Below are positions 25,659 to 34,661 of a stretch of DNA of 64,000 nucleotides, piece by piece. Made by a program: the position numbers and the translations under genes. Source of the stretch: Rhodococcus jostii RHA1 (GTDB lineage Bacteria > Actinomycetota > Actinomycetes > Mycobacteriales > Mycobacteriaceae). Below the pieces are notes generated by a model, which saw only the letters and a list, made by a program, of their open reading frames with translations, searched no databases and was not told where the DNA came from. Position 1 is the stretch's first letter; every line of letters begins with the position of its first letter. The stretch lies in NCBI RefSeq assembly GCF_000014565.1, contig NC_008268.1:1253001-1317000 (forward strand), read 5' to 3'.

Positions 25659-26492
25659 ATGCACGCCACCTTTCTCGGTGTTTCCACGATCCTGTTGTCC
25701 GACGGCGAGACGTCGCTGATGACGGACGGGTTCTTCTCCAGGCCGCCGCTCCTGCGCTCTGTCCTCCGGCCGCTGCGCCCCGACGGTGCCGCCGTCGACC
25801 GGGCCCTCGCCCGAACTCGAACCGACCGCCTCGCCGCCGTCCTCGTCGCGCACTCGCACTACGACCACGCGATGGACTCCCCGACGGTTGCGGAGCGCAC
25901 CGGTGCGGAACTCGTCGGTTCGCCGTCGACGCGTCACATCGCCGAGGGCTACGGGTTCGCGATGGACCGGTTCCGGACGATCCAGGTGCGAACTCCCGTG
26001 AGGTACGGCGCATTCGAGGTGACGGCGCTGCCCGCCGAGCACAGCCCCCGGGCGAAGTTCCCGGGCACGATCGAACACGCGGTACACCCGCCGGCATCGA
26101 TCGGCGAATACGCGCAGGGCGACTGCTTCTCGTTCCACTTCGCGCACCCCGACGGCCGCGTCCTCGTCCACGCCAGTGCGAACTTCGTTCCCGGCGCGCT
26201 CGACGGATACGACGCCGACACCGTCTATCTCGGCATCGGCACACTCGGCAAGCAGTCCGACCGGTTCCGCCGCGACTACTGGGACGCACTCGTGACCCGG
26301 ACCGGCGCACGCCGCGTGATCCCGATCCACTGGGACAATTTCTGGAAACCGCTCGACCGGCCGCTGACGCCGCTCCCCCGCTTCGCCGACAACTTCCGGC
26401 GGTCCCTGCGGTTTCTCACCGAGAGGGGCCTGGCCGAGGGGGTCGACGTGCAACTCCCGGTTGCCTGGGAACGCGTCGATCCGCTGGCCTAG
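25659..26492 (+). CDS. Metallo-beta-lactamase-fold hydrolase (UlaG-like)
   Basis: Encodes 277 residues. AHSHYDHAMD is the H-x-H-x-D-H zinc motif, followed by AEHSP and, near the C-terminus, PIHWDNFW, giving the other metal His residues. The MHATFLGVSTILLSDGETSLMTDG start is of the UlaG/L-ascorbate-6-phosphate lactonase-like group, often phosphodiesterases or lactonases. There is no signal peptide. TACGGT (about 25647-25652) six bases ahead of the ATG suggests leaderless transcription. It converges on the PF04008 gene with 16 bases between. Confidence 0.83.
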   Translation: MHATFLGVSTILLSDGETSLMTDGFFSRPPLLRSVLRPLRPDGAAVDRALARTRTDRLAAVLVAHSHYDHAMDSPTVAERTGAELVGSPSTRHIAEGYGFAMDRFRTIQVRTPVRYGAFEVTALPAEHSPRAKFPGTIEHAVHPPASIGEYAQGDCFSFHFAHPDGRVLVHASANFVPGALDGYDADTVYLGIGTLGKQSDRFRRDYWDALVTRTGARRVIPIHWDNFWKPLDRPLTPLPRFADNFRRSLRFLTERGLAEGVDVQLPVAWERVDPLA

Positions 26493-26508
26493 TCCGGGCT
26501 CCGCTCGC

Positions 26509-26991
26509 TCAGAGCTTGTAACCGATCGTCCGGAGCAACGCCTTGCGGTCGGCGACGTCGGCATCGGTCTCGACACCGGCGGGTGGGCGGCCGTCGATCA
26601 CGCCGGCGATGCCCCGGCCGAGTTCCGTCTCGGCCACGATGATTTCGAGGGGGTTGGCGGTGGCGCAGAAGATGCCACACACCTCCGGCACCTGCTTCAG
26701 CGTGTTCAGGACGTTCACCGGGTAGCCGTCCTCCAGGAACACGAAGAACGAGTGTCCCGCGCCGACCGCGACGGCGTTACGGGTGGCCAACTCGACGAGA
26801 CGGTCGTCGTTGCCGGAGCAGCGCACGAGGCGAGGACCCGAGGCCTCGCAGAACGCGACACCGAACCGGAGATGCGGGCCCACTCCGACCAGGGCCTCGT
26901 GCACGTCCTCGACGGTCTTGATGAAGTGGGACTGTCCGACGATCACGTTCATGTCGTCGGGTTTGTCGATCGCCACGATCTGCAGCTCCAC
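26509..26991 (-). CDS. Adenosine-specific kinase (PF04008 family)
   Basis: Encodes 160 residues. GQSHFIKTVEDVHEALVG, GVAFCEASGPRLVR and QVPEVCGIFCATANPLEIIVAE are hallmarks of the PF04008 family, first described in the archaeon Pyrobaculum as an adenosine-specific kinase or adenosine-binding protein of unusual fold. It lacks the ribokinase motifs of ordinary adenosine kinases. GAGGAGG six bases ahead of GTG 26991 marks the start. The family is scattered in bacteria, so a transferred origin is possible but not shown by base composition here. Confidence 0.82.
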   Translation of the reverse strand: MELQIVAIDKPDDMNVIVGQSHFIKTVEDVHEALVGVGPHLRFGVAFCEASGPRLVRCSGNDDRLVELATRNAVAVGAGHSFFVFLEDGYPVNVLNTLKQVPEVCGIFCATANPLEIIVAETELGRGIAGVIDGRPPAGVETDADVADRKALLRTIGYKL

Positions 26992-27085
26992 GATGGCCTC
27001 CTCGGATGCCTTTCAGTCTGCCCCGCTCCGGCACGGAGAACAACGACGGAGCGGGCGTTCGACTTGGGGCATCCGCGGAAAACGG

Positions 27086-27159
27086 TGGGGCGGGCGGGGC
27101 TCGAACCCGCGACCAATGGATTATGAGTCCACGGCTCTAACCGACTGAGCTACCGCCCC
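27086..27159 (-). tRNA. tRNA-Met (anticodon CAT), elongator type
   Basis: The minus strand folds into a 74-nt cloverleaf: acceptor GGGGCGG with CCGCCCC, anticodon loop CTCATAA, T loop TTCGAGC, discriminator A. The first base pair is G-C, which argues against an initiator tRNA. CAT could also mark a tRNA-Ile2 with modified C34, but the CTCATAA loop matches mycobacterial elongator tRNA-Met. Confidence 0.9.
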
Positions 27160-27376
27160 ATCGCCGCACTACTCGCGATCGCGGCGTGCCGATGTTACCG
27201 TGCGCCCGCCGTGGGCGCGTAGCCGGGACGAAGCCCGCCCTGACAGGACTTTTCGTGGTCGGCGAACCGGATCGTGTCCGGACGTGGGCACTGCCCCGCC
27301 GCCGTGTGTGCGAACGCGTCTTCCGGGGTACGCGGGTGTGATCCGCAGTGCGGAGGATCACGAGAGGGAGCACAGG

Positions 27377-27607
27377 ATGAGCGTCGAACGACCAGGACCG
27401 GAACCGGACGATGCACCGGCGCTCGACGACGGAGGGGGCGTTCAGCCGGGTGACACGCCACCGGATCCCGGCCAGACCTCGGGGTTGTCGCATCCGCAGC
27501 CGATGCCGGGCCGGACGGTGCCGATCCTCGCGTTCATCGTGGTGGGTCTACTCGTCCTCGCGGTCGCGGCCTTCTTCGTCGCCCGCGTGTTTGCGTTGTT
27601 CGACTGA
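27377..27607 (+). CDS. Small membrane protein, DUF6480-like
   Basis: Encodes 76 residues: an acidic, Pro/Gly-rich N-terminus, the segment SGLSHPQPMPGR, then one transmembrane helix (about 49-70: VPILAFIVVGLLVLAVAAFF). This plan resembles DUF6480 proteins; function unknown. GAGGGAG before the ATG at 27377 is a fair ribosome binding site. The last 60 bases, coding the end of the helix, overlap the tail of the convergent AI-2E-family gene. Confidence 0.72.
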   Translation: MSVERPGPEPDDAPALDDGGGVQPGDTPPDPGQTSGLSHPQPMPGRTVPILAFIVVGLLVLAVAAFFVARVFALFD

Positions 27608-28717
27608 GGTGACCGGCGCCGATGCGTCTGCGACGAGTTCGTACCGTCGCCCGTACGTTTCGACGAGGGCCTGGATCGCGGCGACCACCGGCACCGACAC
27701 CAGGGCGCCGACCGGACCGAACAGCGAGGCGCCCACGATCACCGATCCGAACGCGACCGCGGGGTGGATCGAGACCGTCGCGGACGTGATGCGCGGGTGC
27801 AGCACGTAGTTCTCGATCTGCTGGTAGACGGTCCCGAACACGATCACCCACACACCGTCCATCGGCTGGGACGCCGCCGCGATGATCGCGGGGAGGGCGA
27901 TCGCGAGGTAGGTGCCCAGGGTGGGGACGAACTGCGAGACGATGCCGGTCCACAGCGCCAGCGGCAACCAGTAGGGCACTCCGATCGCCACGAGGAAGAT
28001 GCCCGTGGCGACCGAACTCACCGCAGCGAGGATCAGCCGCGACACCACGTATCCGCCGGCCTTCTCGACCGAGATCTCCCACACCACCGAGATGACCCCC
28101 TGTTGCCGCGCCGGAAACCAGCTCGAGATCGTGCGGCGAAGGGCAGGCCCCTGCGCGGACATGTAGAACACGAACAGCAGCAGCGTCAGCATCTGGAACA
28201 CGACACCGAGCAGCGACGACAACACACCCAGAACTCCCGGCGTGAACCGCTCGGCGAGGTCTCGGATGGTCTCGGGTGTGAGGTGGATCAGATCCTCGCC
28301 CGTCGCGAAGTCGGTGTCGAACACGCGATTGGACCAGTCGGTGACCGAGGACAGCGCACCCGGCAGGGCCTTGAGGAGCTGGGCGAGTTGCTGCGCGAGC
28401 AGTGTCCCGAAGAGTGCCAGGAATCCGATGGCGAAGACGAACAGCGCGAACAGCACGAGTCCGGTGGCGGCGCCGCGCCGCAACCCCCGGCGCTCGAGCC
28501 AGTCGACGACCGGTTCGATGGTGATACTGAACAACCACGCGAGGAACAGCAAACCCAGAAAGCTCCGCAGGTTGACGAACAGCCAACCCGACAACTGGTA
28601 GGCGGCGACGGCCAGCAGGACGTAGAGGATCGAGGGCAGAAGCCACCGCGGGGCGTCGCCCGTGCCGAAGCGCCCGATCGACCCTGTCCGCCCGATTTCG
28701 CGGCCGTCCTCGCTCAT
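27548..28717 (-). CDS. AI-2E family (YdgG/PerM-like) membrane transporter
   Basis: Encodes 389 residues with about eight transmembrane helices. The LLFLAWLFSITIEPVVDWLERRGLRRGAATGLVL start (read in pieces) and SQFVPTLGTYLAIALPAIIAA and GPVGALVSVPVVAAIQALV near the end identify the AI-2E transporter superfamily, which includes efflux proteins and sodium/proton antiporters; actual autoinducer export is unproven for most members. I start at ATG 28717 (MSEDGREIG). The C-terminus is highly charged and overlaps the small DUF6480-like gene by 60 bp. Confidence 0.87.
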   Translation of the reverse strand: MSEDGREIGRTGSIGRFGTGDAPRWLLPSILYVLLAVAAYQLSGWLFVNLRSFLGLLFLAWLFSITIEPVVDWLERRGLRRGAATGLVLFALFVFAIGFLALFGTLLAQQLAQLLKALPGALSSVTDWSNRVFDTDFATGEDLIHLTPETIRDLAERFTPGVLGVLSSLLGVVFQMLTLLLFVFYMSAQGPALRRTISSWFPARQQGVISVVWEISVEKAGGYVVSRLILAAVSSVATGIFLVAIGVPYWLPLALWTGIVSQFVPTLGTYLAIALPAIIAAASQPMDGVWVIVFGTVYQQIENYVLHPRITSATVSIHPAVAFGSVIVGASLFGPVGALVSVPVVAAIQALVETYGRRYELVADASAPVTSVEQRKHAGDEEGRDREDE

Positions 28718-28806
28718 CGCACACCCCGCGATCGATTGCTGCCGATACAGCGGGAATGTACTCGCCCCGGACGGTGCACCTGTCCGAATTGACCGGGCGC
28801 AGCAGA

Positions 28807-28837
28807 AAACCCCGCCCGGATCAACCGGACGGGGTTT
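28807..28837 (-). terminator. Terminator after tRNA-Asn
   Basis: AAACCCCGCCCGG (28807-28819) pairs with CCGGACGGGGTTT (28825-28837) with one mismatch around a 5-nt loop. It lies 6 bases past the 3' end of tRNA-Asn on the minus strand and upstream of the AI-2E gene. Confidence 0.75.
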
Positions 28838-28842
28838 CGATG

Positions 28843-28915
28843 CTCCCCCGGCTGGACTCGAACCAGCAACCGTCCGATTAACAGTCGGAAGCTCTGCCAA
28901 TTGAGCTACAGGGGA
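28843..28915 (-). tRNA. tRNA-Asn (anticodon GTT)
   Basis: A 73-nt cloverleaf on the minus strand: acceptor TCCCCTG with CGGGGGA, D arm GCTC/GAGC, anticodon stem TCCGA/TCGGA around CTGTTAA, T loop TTCGAGT, discriminator G. Anticodon GTT reads AAC/AAU. Confidence 0.95.
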
Positions 28916-29053
28916 TTATTCTGCTGTGCTTCGCCGTTCCCGGCGATGCGAGAGAAACTGTAGCGCATAGCCCCACCCCAGTACCAAATCGCCTGCCTGT
29001 CGACGCATCAGGCAGGATGGGTGCAGGTCGTTGTGTGTCGGGAGGAAGCGGGA

Positions 29054-29302
29054 ATGATGCGGTTGTTGATCGGTATCGCTGCGGGGTACGTGCTGGGTAC
29101 GCGAGCAGGACGTGCGCGCTACGAACAGATCAGCCGGGCCACCAAGGCCGTGGCCACCAGCCCGGCCACGAAGAAGGTGCTGCAGATGTCGCGTCAGAAG
29201 CTGTCCGACTCCCTGAACACTCAGCCGAAGCTCGAGCCCATGAAACCGCTCGACGAGGAAACGACCATCCTGGTTCCTCAGGATCAGCTCAAGAAGAAGT
29301 AG
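29054..29302 (+). CDS. Small membrane-anchored protein
   Basis: Encodes 82 residues. MMRLLIGIAAGYVLGTRAGRARYEQI gives a short Gly-rich N-terminal helix with a following basic, helical stretch, similar in plan to YtxH-type stress proteins, though I would not assign the family. The remainder is polar and ends in a Lys run. GGGAGGAAG eight bases before ATG 29054 fixes the start. It converges on dnaG with 15 bases between stops. Confidence 0.75.
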   Translation: MMRLLIGIAAGYVLGTRAGRARYEQISRATKAVATSPATKKVLQMSRQKLSDSLNTQPKLEPMKPLDEETTILVPQDQLKKK

Positions 29303-29317
29303 CCGGCGGTGGCCGGT

Positions 29318-31252
29318 TCAGCCGGCCATCCCGTCCCGGTTGGTGTCGCCGATCGCCTGATCGAGCAGGCTGCGGCGGTACTGCTCCAGGGCGACGAGGT
29401 CGCCGAGCAGCGAATGGAACTCGTCCGACGCCGTGGCCGGTGAAATGCGCTGCAGCTTGGACTTCAGTTCCGCCACCTGCTCCCCCACCCACACCTCCTG
29501 CAGGCGTGCGATCACGCCGGAGATGTATCGCGGCACGGTGTCCTCTTCGGCGGGCAACGGCTCGACTGCGAGTTCGGACACGAGCGACGCCGCGGTGACG
29601 TCGTCGACACCGCGGCTGACCGCGTCGACCCACTCGCCGCCGCCGAGTCCCGCGCTGGTGCCGCCGGACGCGATCATCGACTCACGGATCACGACGTACG
29701 TCGGGTGCGTGAACGTCTCCACCGGCAGCGAGTCGAATACGGTGCCGGCGATCGCCGGGTACTGCAACGCACCCTTCAGTGCCTCGCGCTGCGCCCACAG
29801 CGTCGGATCGTTCGGCCGCGGCCTGGTGAGCCCGACCGGCAACTGCGGTGTGTCCTGGTCCTCGTCCCGGGCGGCCTTCTTCTTGGGCGGCGCAGGCAGC
29901 GACCCGCGGGTGGACGCCCGCTTGCGTGCCTCGTCCCGCACCCGCTGCCGGACGGCGGCGATGTCGTCCCAGCCCACCCAGCCGGACAACTGGACGGCGT
30001 AACTGTCACGCAGCGTCGCTTCCTTGATCTGCGCGACCACCGGCACGGTGCGCCGCAGCGCCTCGACCCGGCCCTCGGCGGTCTCGAGGTCGTGCTCGGT
30101 GAGGATCGACTTGACCACGAACTCGAACATCGGTGTGCGACGCGCCACCAGGTCGCGGACGGCGGCGTCACCCGACTTCTGCCGCAACTCGCACGGGTCC
30201 ATGCCCTCGGGTGCCACGGCGACGAACGTCTGCCCGGCCATCTTCTGGTCACCCTCGAACGCCTTCATCGCCGCGGCCTGGCCGGCGGCGTCCCCGTCGA
30301 ACGTGTAGATGATCTCGCCGCGAAAGTAGCTGTCGTCCATCAGCAGTCGCCGCAGCATCGCGAGGTGGTCCTCACCGAACGCGGTGCCGCAGGCGGCGAC
30401 GGCGGTCTTGACCCCGGCCAGGTGCATCGCCATGACGTCGGTGTATCCCTCGACCACCACGGCCTGATGCCCCTTGGCGATGTCGCGCTTCGCGAGGTCG
30501 AGCCCGAACAGCACCTGAGACTTCTTGTACAGCATGGTTTCCGGCGTGTTGACGTACTTGCCGGGCATGGTGTCGTCGTCGAACAACTTGCGGGCACCGA
30601 ACCCGATGACGTCGCCGGACAGGTTCCGGATGGGCCAGAGCAGGCGCCGGTGGAAGCGGTCGATGTGACCGCGGCGCCCGGCTTTCGACAGGCCCGCGGC
30701 CTCGAGCTCCTTGACGTCGAAACCCTTACCCAGCAGGTGCTTCGTGAGGATGTCCCAGCCGTCGGGTGCATACCCGCACCCGAACTGCTGCGCGGCCTGC
30801 GCGTCGAAGTTCCGTTCCGTCAGATAGTCGCGGGCCGCCTGTGCATCGGGTTCCTGCAGACGCGCCGAGTAGAACTCCTGCGCGGCGGCGTTGGCCGCGA
30901 CCAGCCGGGAGCGGGTGCCGCGGTCGCGTTGCACCGAGGTGCCGCCGCCCTCGTACGAGATGGTGTAGTTCAACCGGTCGGCGAGCTGCTCGACGGCCTC
31001 GACGAAACTGATGTGGTCGATCTTCTGGAGGAAGGAGTAGACGTCGCCGCCCTCGCCGCACCCGAAGCAGTGGTAATGCCCGTGGTTGGGCCGCACGTGG
31101 AATGACGGCGACTTCTCGTCGTGGAACGGGCACAGCCCCTTCATGGAGTCGCCGCCCGCGCGCTTGAGGGAGACGTACTCCCCCACGATGTCCTCGATCC
31201 GTGTGCGCTCGCGAATGGCCGCAACGTCACGATCAGGGATTCTGCCAGCCAC
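29318..31252 (-). CDS. dnaG: DNA primase
   Basis: Encodes 644 residues. The N-terminal CHC2 zinc finger is formed by C41, H44, C62 and C65. The TOPRIM core shows VVVEGYTDVMAMHLAG and TFDGDAAGQ. The C-terminal third is the helicase-interaction region. DnaG makes RNA primers for replication. Start is GTG 31252. It is the last gene of a minus-strand cluster with the lipase, dgt and ydcF; dgt-dnaG adjacency is conserved in mycobacteria (Rv2344c-Rv2343c), while the lipase gene between them is an insertion relative to that order. Confidence 0.97.
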   Translation of the reverse strand: MAGRIPDRDVAAIRERTRIEDIVGEYVSLKRAGGDSMKGLCPFHDEKSPSFHVRPNHGHYHCFGCGEGGDVYSFLQKIDHISFVEAVEQLADRLNYTISYEGGGTSVQRDRGTRSRLVAANAAAQEFYSARLQEPDAQAARDYLTERNFDAQAAQQFGCGYAPDGWDILTKHLLGKGFDVKELEAAGLSKAGRRGHIDRFHRRLLWPIRNLSGDVIGFGARKLFDDDTMPGKYVNTPETMLYKKSQVLFGLDLAKRDIAKGHQAVVVEGYTDVMAMHLAGVKTAVAACGTAFGEDHLAMLRRLLMDDSYFRGEIIYTFDGDAAGQAAAMKAFEGDQKMAGQTFVAVAPEGMDPCELRQKSGDAAVRDLVARRTPMFEFVVKSILTEHDLETAEGRVEALRRTVPVVAQIKEATLRDSYAVQLSGWVGWDDIAAVRQRVRDEARKRASTRGSLPAPPKKKAARDEDQDTPQLPVGLTRPRPNDPTLWAQREALKGALQYPAIAGTVFDSLPVETFTHPTYVVIRESMIASGGTSAGLGGGEWVDAVSRGVDDVTAASLVSELAVEPLPAEEDTVPRYISGVIARLQEVWVGEQVAELKSKLQRISPATASDEFHSLLGDLVALEQYRRSLLDQAIGDTNRDGMAG

Positions 31253-31300
31253 GAACGACAGTCTAGGCGCTCCGCCGCAGCCCGAACTTCCGCCTCGGGG

Positions 31301-32506
31301 TCAGCAGTTCGACGGGGCGGGAATCCCGGCGAATCGGTCGCCGAGATAGCCGAATGCGGGACCGGCACCGAGCATGGTGGCGGTGCCGTGGTCGGCGCCC
31401 GGGATCACGTCGAACTGCACCGGCACACCCTGTGAGCAGTACCGGGCGACGGTGTTCTGCACCGGCTCGATGGCGACGAGGGGGTCCGCGCTGCCGTGCC
31501 AGACGAACATCGGCGTCCTCGGGACTCCCGGATACAGTTCGACGCTGTTCTCGTCCATCACCGAGCGGCCGGACGGATCGGCGAGGATGCCGGGACCGTT
31601 GGTCAGGTCGGGTAGCGACTTCCCCGCACCGGCGCCGAGTATCGAATCCGTGCACATGTTGCTCATCTGCGCCCGCAGGGCGAGTCCGTCGCCGTTGAGG
31701 CCGTCCCCCAGCGGCGAGCGCGTCGGGTATTCACGCTCGAGACCGATGGCGGCCGCGAATCCCAGGCCGAACGCCTGCGAGCGGGTGCTGCCCAGCCGGT
31801 CGGCCAGTTCACCGATGTTCACCGGTGTGCCGCCCTGGGCGGCGCCCACAATGTTCAGTTCCGGGGCGTAGGTGGGTGCGAGCGCCGCAGCCCAGTTGGT
31901 CGCCATGGCGCCGCCCGAATAGCCGGCCAGCCCGACCGGACTGCCACCGAGTCCCGCTTCCGGGAGCCGCTGCGCGGCGCGGACGCCGTCGAGGACGAGC
32001 CGGCCGCCGAGTTTCGCGGCTCCGTACGCGCTGGTCGGTCCGAGGTGGTCGGGCACGGCCACGGCCCAGCCGCGCGCGAGCAGGGCGTTGAGGGCGGGCC
32101 CCTCCTGGATTCCGCCGGTGAACAGCTGATGGGACGGCGCGCACTCGAGCCCGAGCGCGTTGACGAACGGCTGGTAGGACACGAGCGGCCGGTTCGCGGG
32201 AGTGCCGCGGGGTACCAGCACCGTGGTGATGGCGGCGATGGGCGCTCCGGCGGAGTTGGTCGACTTGTACTTCACCTGCCAGGCGTCGGCGGTGGGGTAT
32301 CCGGTGGCGGCGACCGGTCGGCTCGCCAGCACGTCACCGTCGGCGCGTGCCCCGACGTCGACGGGCGCACCGTAGAACGGGTCGGGGTCCGCGAACGGGT
32401 ACGCCGGCGCGGCCTGGGCCGCGGGTGGGGCCAGTAGGGCGGCACCGACCGCCACCGCCAGCGCTGCGGACGTCGAACCGATGATCTTGCGCACTGCAGA
32501 CTTCAT
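31301..32506 (-). CDS. Secreted lipase, LIP family
   Basis: Encodes 401 residues. A signal peptide (about residues 1-32, ending AAQAAPAYP) directs secretion. The mature part fits the secretory lipase family (PF03583): nucleophile Ser in GYSGGAM, acid Asp in GSADPLV, His in GADHGT, and cysteine pairs (LECAPSH, NMCTDS, RYCSQG, final Cys) suited to disulfides outside the cell. It probably hydrolyses acylglycerols or similar esters. It sits between dgt and dnaG in the same orientation, 48 bases from dnaG and 87 from dgt. Confidence 0.87.
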   Translation of the reverse strand: MKSAVRKIIGSTSAALAVAVGAALLAPPAAQAAPAYPFADPDPFYGAPVDVGARADGDVLASRPVAATGYPTADAWQVKYKSTNSAGAPIAAITTVLVPRGTPANRPLVSYQPFVNALGLECAPSHQLFTGGIQEGPALNALLARGWAVAVPDHLGPTSAYGAAKLGGRLVLDGVRAAQRLPEAGLGGSPVGLAGYSGGAMATNWAAALAPTYAPELNIVGAAQGGTPVNIGELADRLGSTRSQAFGLGFAAAIGLEREYPTRSPLGDGLNGDGLALRAQMSNMCTDSILGAGAGKSLPDLTNGPGILADPSGRSVMDENSVELYPGVPRTPMFVWHGSADPLVAIEPVQNTVARYCSQGVPVQFDVIPGADHGTATMLGAGPAFGYLGDRFAGIPAPSNC

Positions 32507-32593
32507 CCGGTCTCCCTGACCATTGGGGTGCGAGCTGTCTCTAGACGTATTCGTAGCACCGCGGCGGCAGGATGGGTCCGGCTTCCGACTTTG

Positions 32594-33892
32594 TCAGCCC
32601 CAGCTCGCCTGGGCTCCGAGACTCGACTTGTCGACGCGTTCGAGACGGCTCTCGGTGTAGGAGGCGATCTGGTCGACGACGACCCGGACCCGTGCGGGAT
32701 CGTCGGCCGCGGCGTTCCAGGCGGGAACCAGGATGGGGTCGAGACCGGCGGGTGCGGTCGCGAGCAGCCATTCGGCGACGCGGTGCACCCGGTCGCGCTG
32801 GCGTGCCTGCCGCGCCCGGTGGCCGGCATCCGACATCACGTAGTTCAGTGCGAACGTCTTGAGCAGCGCCACCTCCGCCGCCACCACCGGCGGGACCACC
32901 AGGTCGGCGTCGTACCGGGCGACCGGCTTGTCGCCGTGGACGTCGCGGGTCCCGATGATCGCGGCGGTCGCGAACCGGCCGACCAGTTCGCTGGTGAGGT
33001 TCTTCAGGGCGACCGAACTGGTGAGCGTGCCGTCGTAGCTGCCCACCTCGACGACGACGGGCAGAAGACTCAACCGCGTCGCGGCCTCGATCAGTTCCTC
33101 CACGTCGAGCCCCGGGAACTCCGACGCACCGAACTCGGCGAGCGCCCGCTGATCCACCGGATCGGCCAGTGACCGCAGATCGATGCGCCCGTCGATCACG
33201 CCGTCCTCGACGTCGTGCACGGAGTAGGCGACGTCGTCGGCCCAATCCATGACCTGCGCCTCGAGGCACTGGTGGCCGTCGGGGGCACCCTCGCGGATCC
33301 ACGCGAGCACGTCGGCGTCGTCGTCGTAGGCCCCGAACTTCGCGCCGGGGCGCGGCCGGGTCCACGGGTACTTGATCGCCGCGTCCAGCGACGCGCGGGT
33401 CAGATTGAGCCCGGCACTGCTTCCGTCGGGGTAGAGCACCTTCGGTTCGAGGCTCGTGAGGATACGCAGATTCTGGGCGTTGCCCTCGAACCCACCGCAG
33501 CTTTCCGCGACCTCGTCGAGGGCCTTCTCCCCGTTGTGGCCGTACGGCGGGTGACCGATGTCGTGCGCGAGGCCGGCGAGGTCCACCAGATCGGGATCGC
33601 AGCCGAGACCGTCGGCGATCCCGCGACCGATCTGCGCCACCTCGATCGAGTGCGTCAACCGTGTCCGCGGAGTGTCACCGTCCCGGGGACCGACCACCTG
33701 GGTCTTGTCGGCGAGTCTGCGGAGCGCGGCCGAGTGCTGGACGCGGGCGCGGTCGCGGGAGAAGACGGATCGGTGTTGCGCGGCCGCGATCTGGCTGCCC
33801 GGGATTCCCGCCCGTTTCGGTGCCTCGCGGACCCGCCGGGCGACGTCGTGCGCGGAGTACACGTCGCCGAGGGGTGTCGTGTGTGCTGTCAT
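32594..33892 (-). CDS. dgt: Deoxyguanosinetriphosphate triphosphohydrolase-like protein
   Basis: Encodes 432 residues of the HD-domain dNTPase family. [14 protein letters not shown] and [19 protein letters not shown] hold the metal ligands, with the HD pair at residues 110-111. The enzyme cleaves dNTPs to nucleoside and triphosphate, affecting dNTP pools, and sits near dnaG in many actinobacteria. The ydcF-like gene ends 8 bases before its ATG, so the two are co-transcribed. Confidence 0.93.
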   Translation of the reverse strand: MTAHTTPLGDVYSAHDVARRVREAPKRAGIPGSQIAAAQHRSVFSRDRARVQHSAALRRLADKTQVVGPRDGDTPRTRLTHSIEVAQIGRGIADGLGCDPDLVDLAGLAHDIGHPPYGHNGEKALDEVAESCGGFEGNAQNLRILTSLEPKVLYPDGSSAGLNLTRASLDAAIKYPWTRPRPGAKFGAYDDDADVLAWIREGAPDGHQCLEAQVMDWADDVAYSVHDVEDGVIDGRIDLRSLADPVDQRALAEFGASEFPGLDVEELIEAATRLSLLPVVVEVGSYDGTLTSSVALKNLTSELVGRFATAAIIGTRDVHGDKPVARYDADLVVPPVVAAEVALLKTFALNYVMSDAGHRARQARQRDRVHRVAEWLLATAPAGLDPILVPAWNAAADDPARVRVVVDQIASYTESRLERVDKSSLGAQASWG

Positions 33893-33899
33893 CGAATGT

Positions 33900-34592
33900 C
33901 TACTGTCCCGCCGTGTAGGGGAAGTCGGCCGAGAAGTGGGTGAGCTGGTACCAGATCAACGCCCCTGTCTCCCGGGCGATTCCGTGCAACTGGGATTCGC
34001 GGGTGAACACCGCCGGCCCCTGCCGGGTGGGCGCCGTCCAGGCGTCGAGTCCGGCGTCGCGTGCCATCGTCCGCGTCCGCAGCGAATGCCAGGGGTCGCT
34101 GACCAGGACCGCCGAATCGATGCCCTGCGCCGCCATCGCCTCACTGACCGCCTCGATGCTGAGCAGGGTGTCGGACCCCTCCTCGACCGCGGTGATGCTG
34201 TCGGCGGGGACGCCGCGCGAGATCAGATAGTTCTTGCCGGACGCCGCCTCGGTGTACTCGTCGCCCTCCTGTTTGCCGCCGACCGTGATGACCTCGGGGG
34301 CCACCCCGCGCTCGTACAGCTTGTACGCCTGCTCGAGCCGGGCCTCGAACACCGACGACGGGGTTCCCGAGTACTGGGCGGCCCCGAGCACGACGATCGC
34401 GTCGGCGGCCGACGTGTCGTCGATCCGCGCGACCTGCCACACCCGGACCGCGGTGCCGAGCACCAGCGCGGCGGCGAGGAGGACCACGCCGGCGATGATC
34501 CGGCGGGTCCACCGGGCCAGCGTGCCGGCGAACCCCAGGCGCGCAGGACGGCGCGGGAGGTCGTGGCGTTCACGGCTCGGTGCAGAATTCAC
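33900..34592 (-). CDS. YdcF/DUF218 family membrane protein
   Basis: Encodes 230 residues. One transmembrane helix (about 30-50) precedes a DUF218 domain: [38 protein letters not shown] and [10 protein letters not shown] (short pieces) are family motifs. DUF218 proteins such as SanA and YdcF act at the envelope, perhaps binding nucleotides or polyprenyl carriers. GTG 34590-34592 is the start. Sixty-nine bases separate it from the divergent TPM gene. Confidence 0.85.
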   Translation of the reverse strand: MNSAPSRERHDLPRRPARLGFAGTLARWTRRIIAGVVLLAAALVLGTAVRVWQVARIDDTSAADAIVVLGAAQYSGTPSSVFEARLEQAYKLYERGVAPEVITVGGKQEGDEYTEAASGKNYLISRGVPADSITAVEEGSDTLLSIEAVSEAMAAQGIDSAVLVSDPWHSLRTRTMARDAGLDAWTAPTRQGPAVFTRESQLHGIARETGALIWYQLTHFSADFPYTAGQ

Positions 34593-34661
34593 TCCCTGAT
34601 TCTGCCAGCTGTCGCCGAACTGTCCCGATGACGACTCGCCACACCCGATAGATTTGCTGCC

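Noticed and set aside
27086..27159. Initiator tRNA-fMet
   Set aside because: The first acceptor pair is G-C rather than the mismatch of initiators, and the anticodon stem lacks the three G-C pairs.
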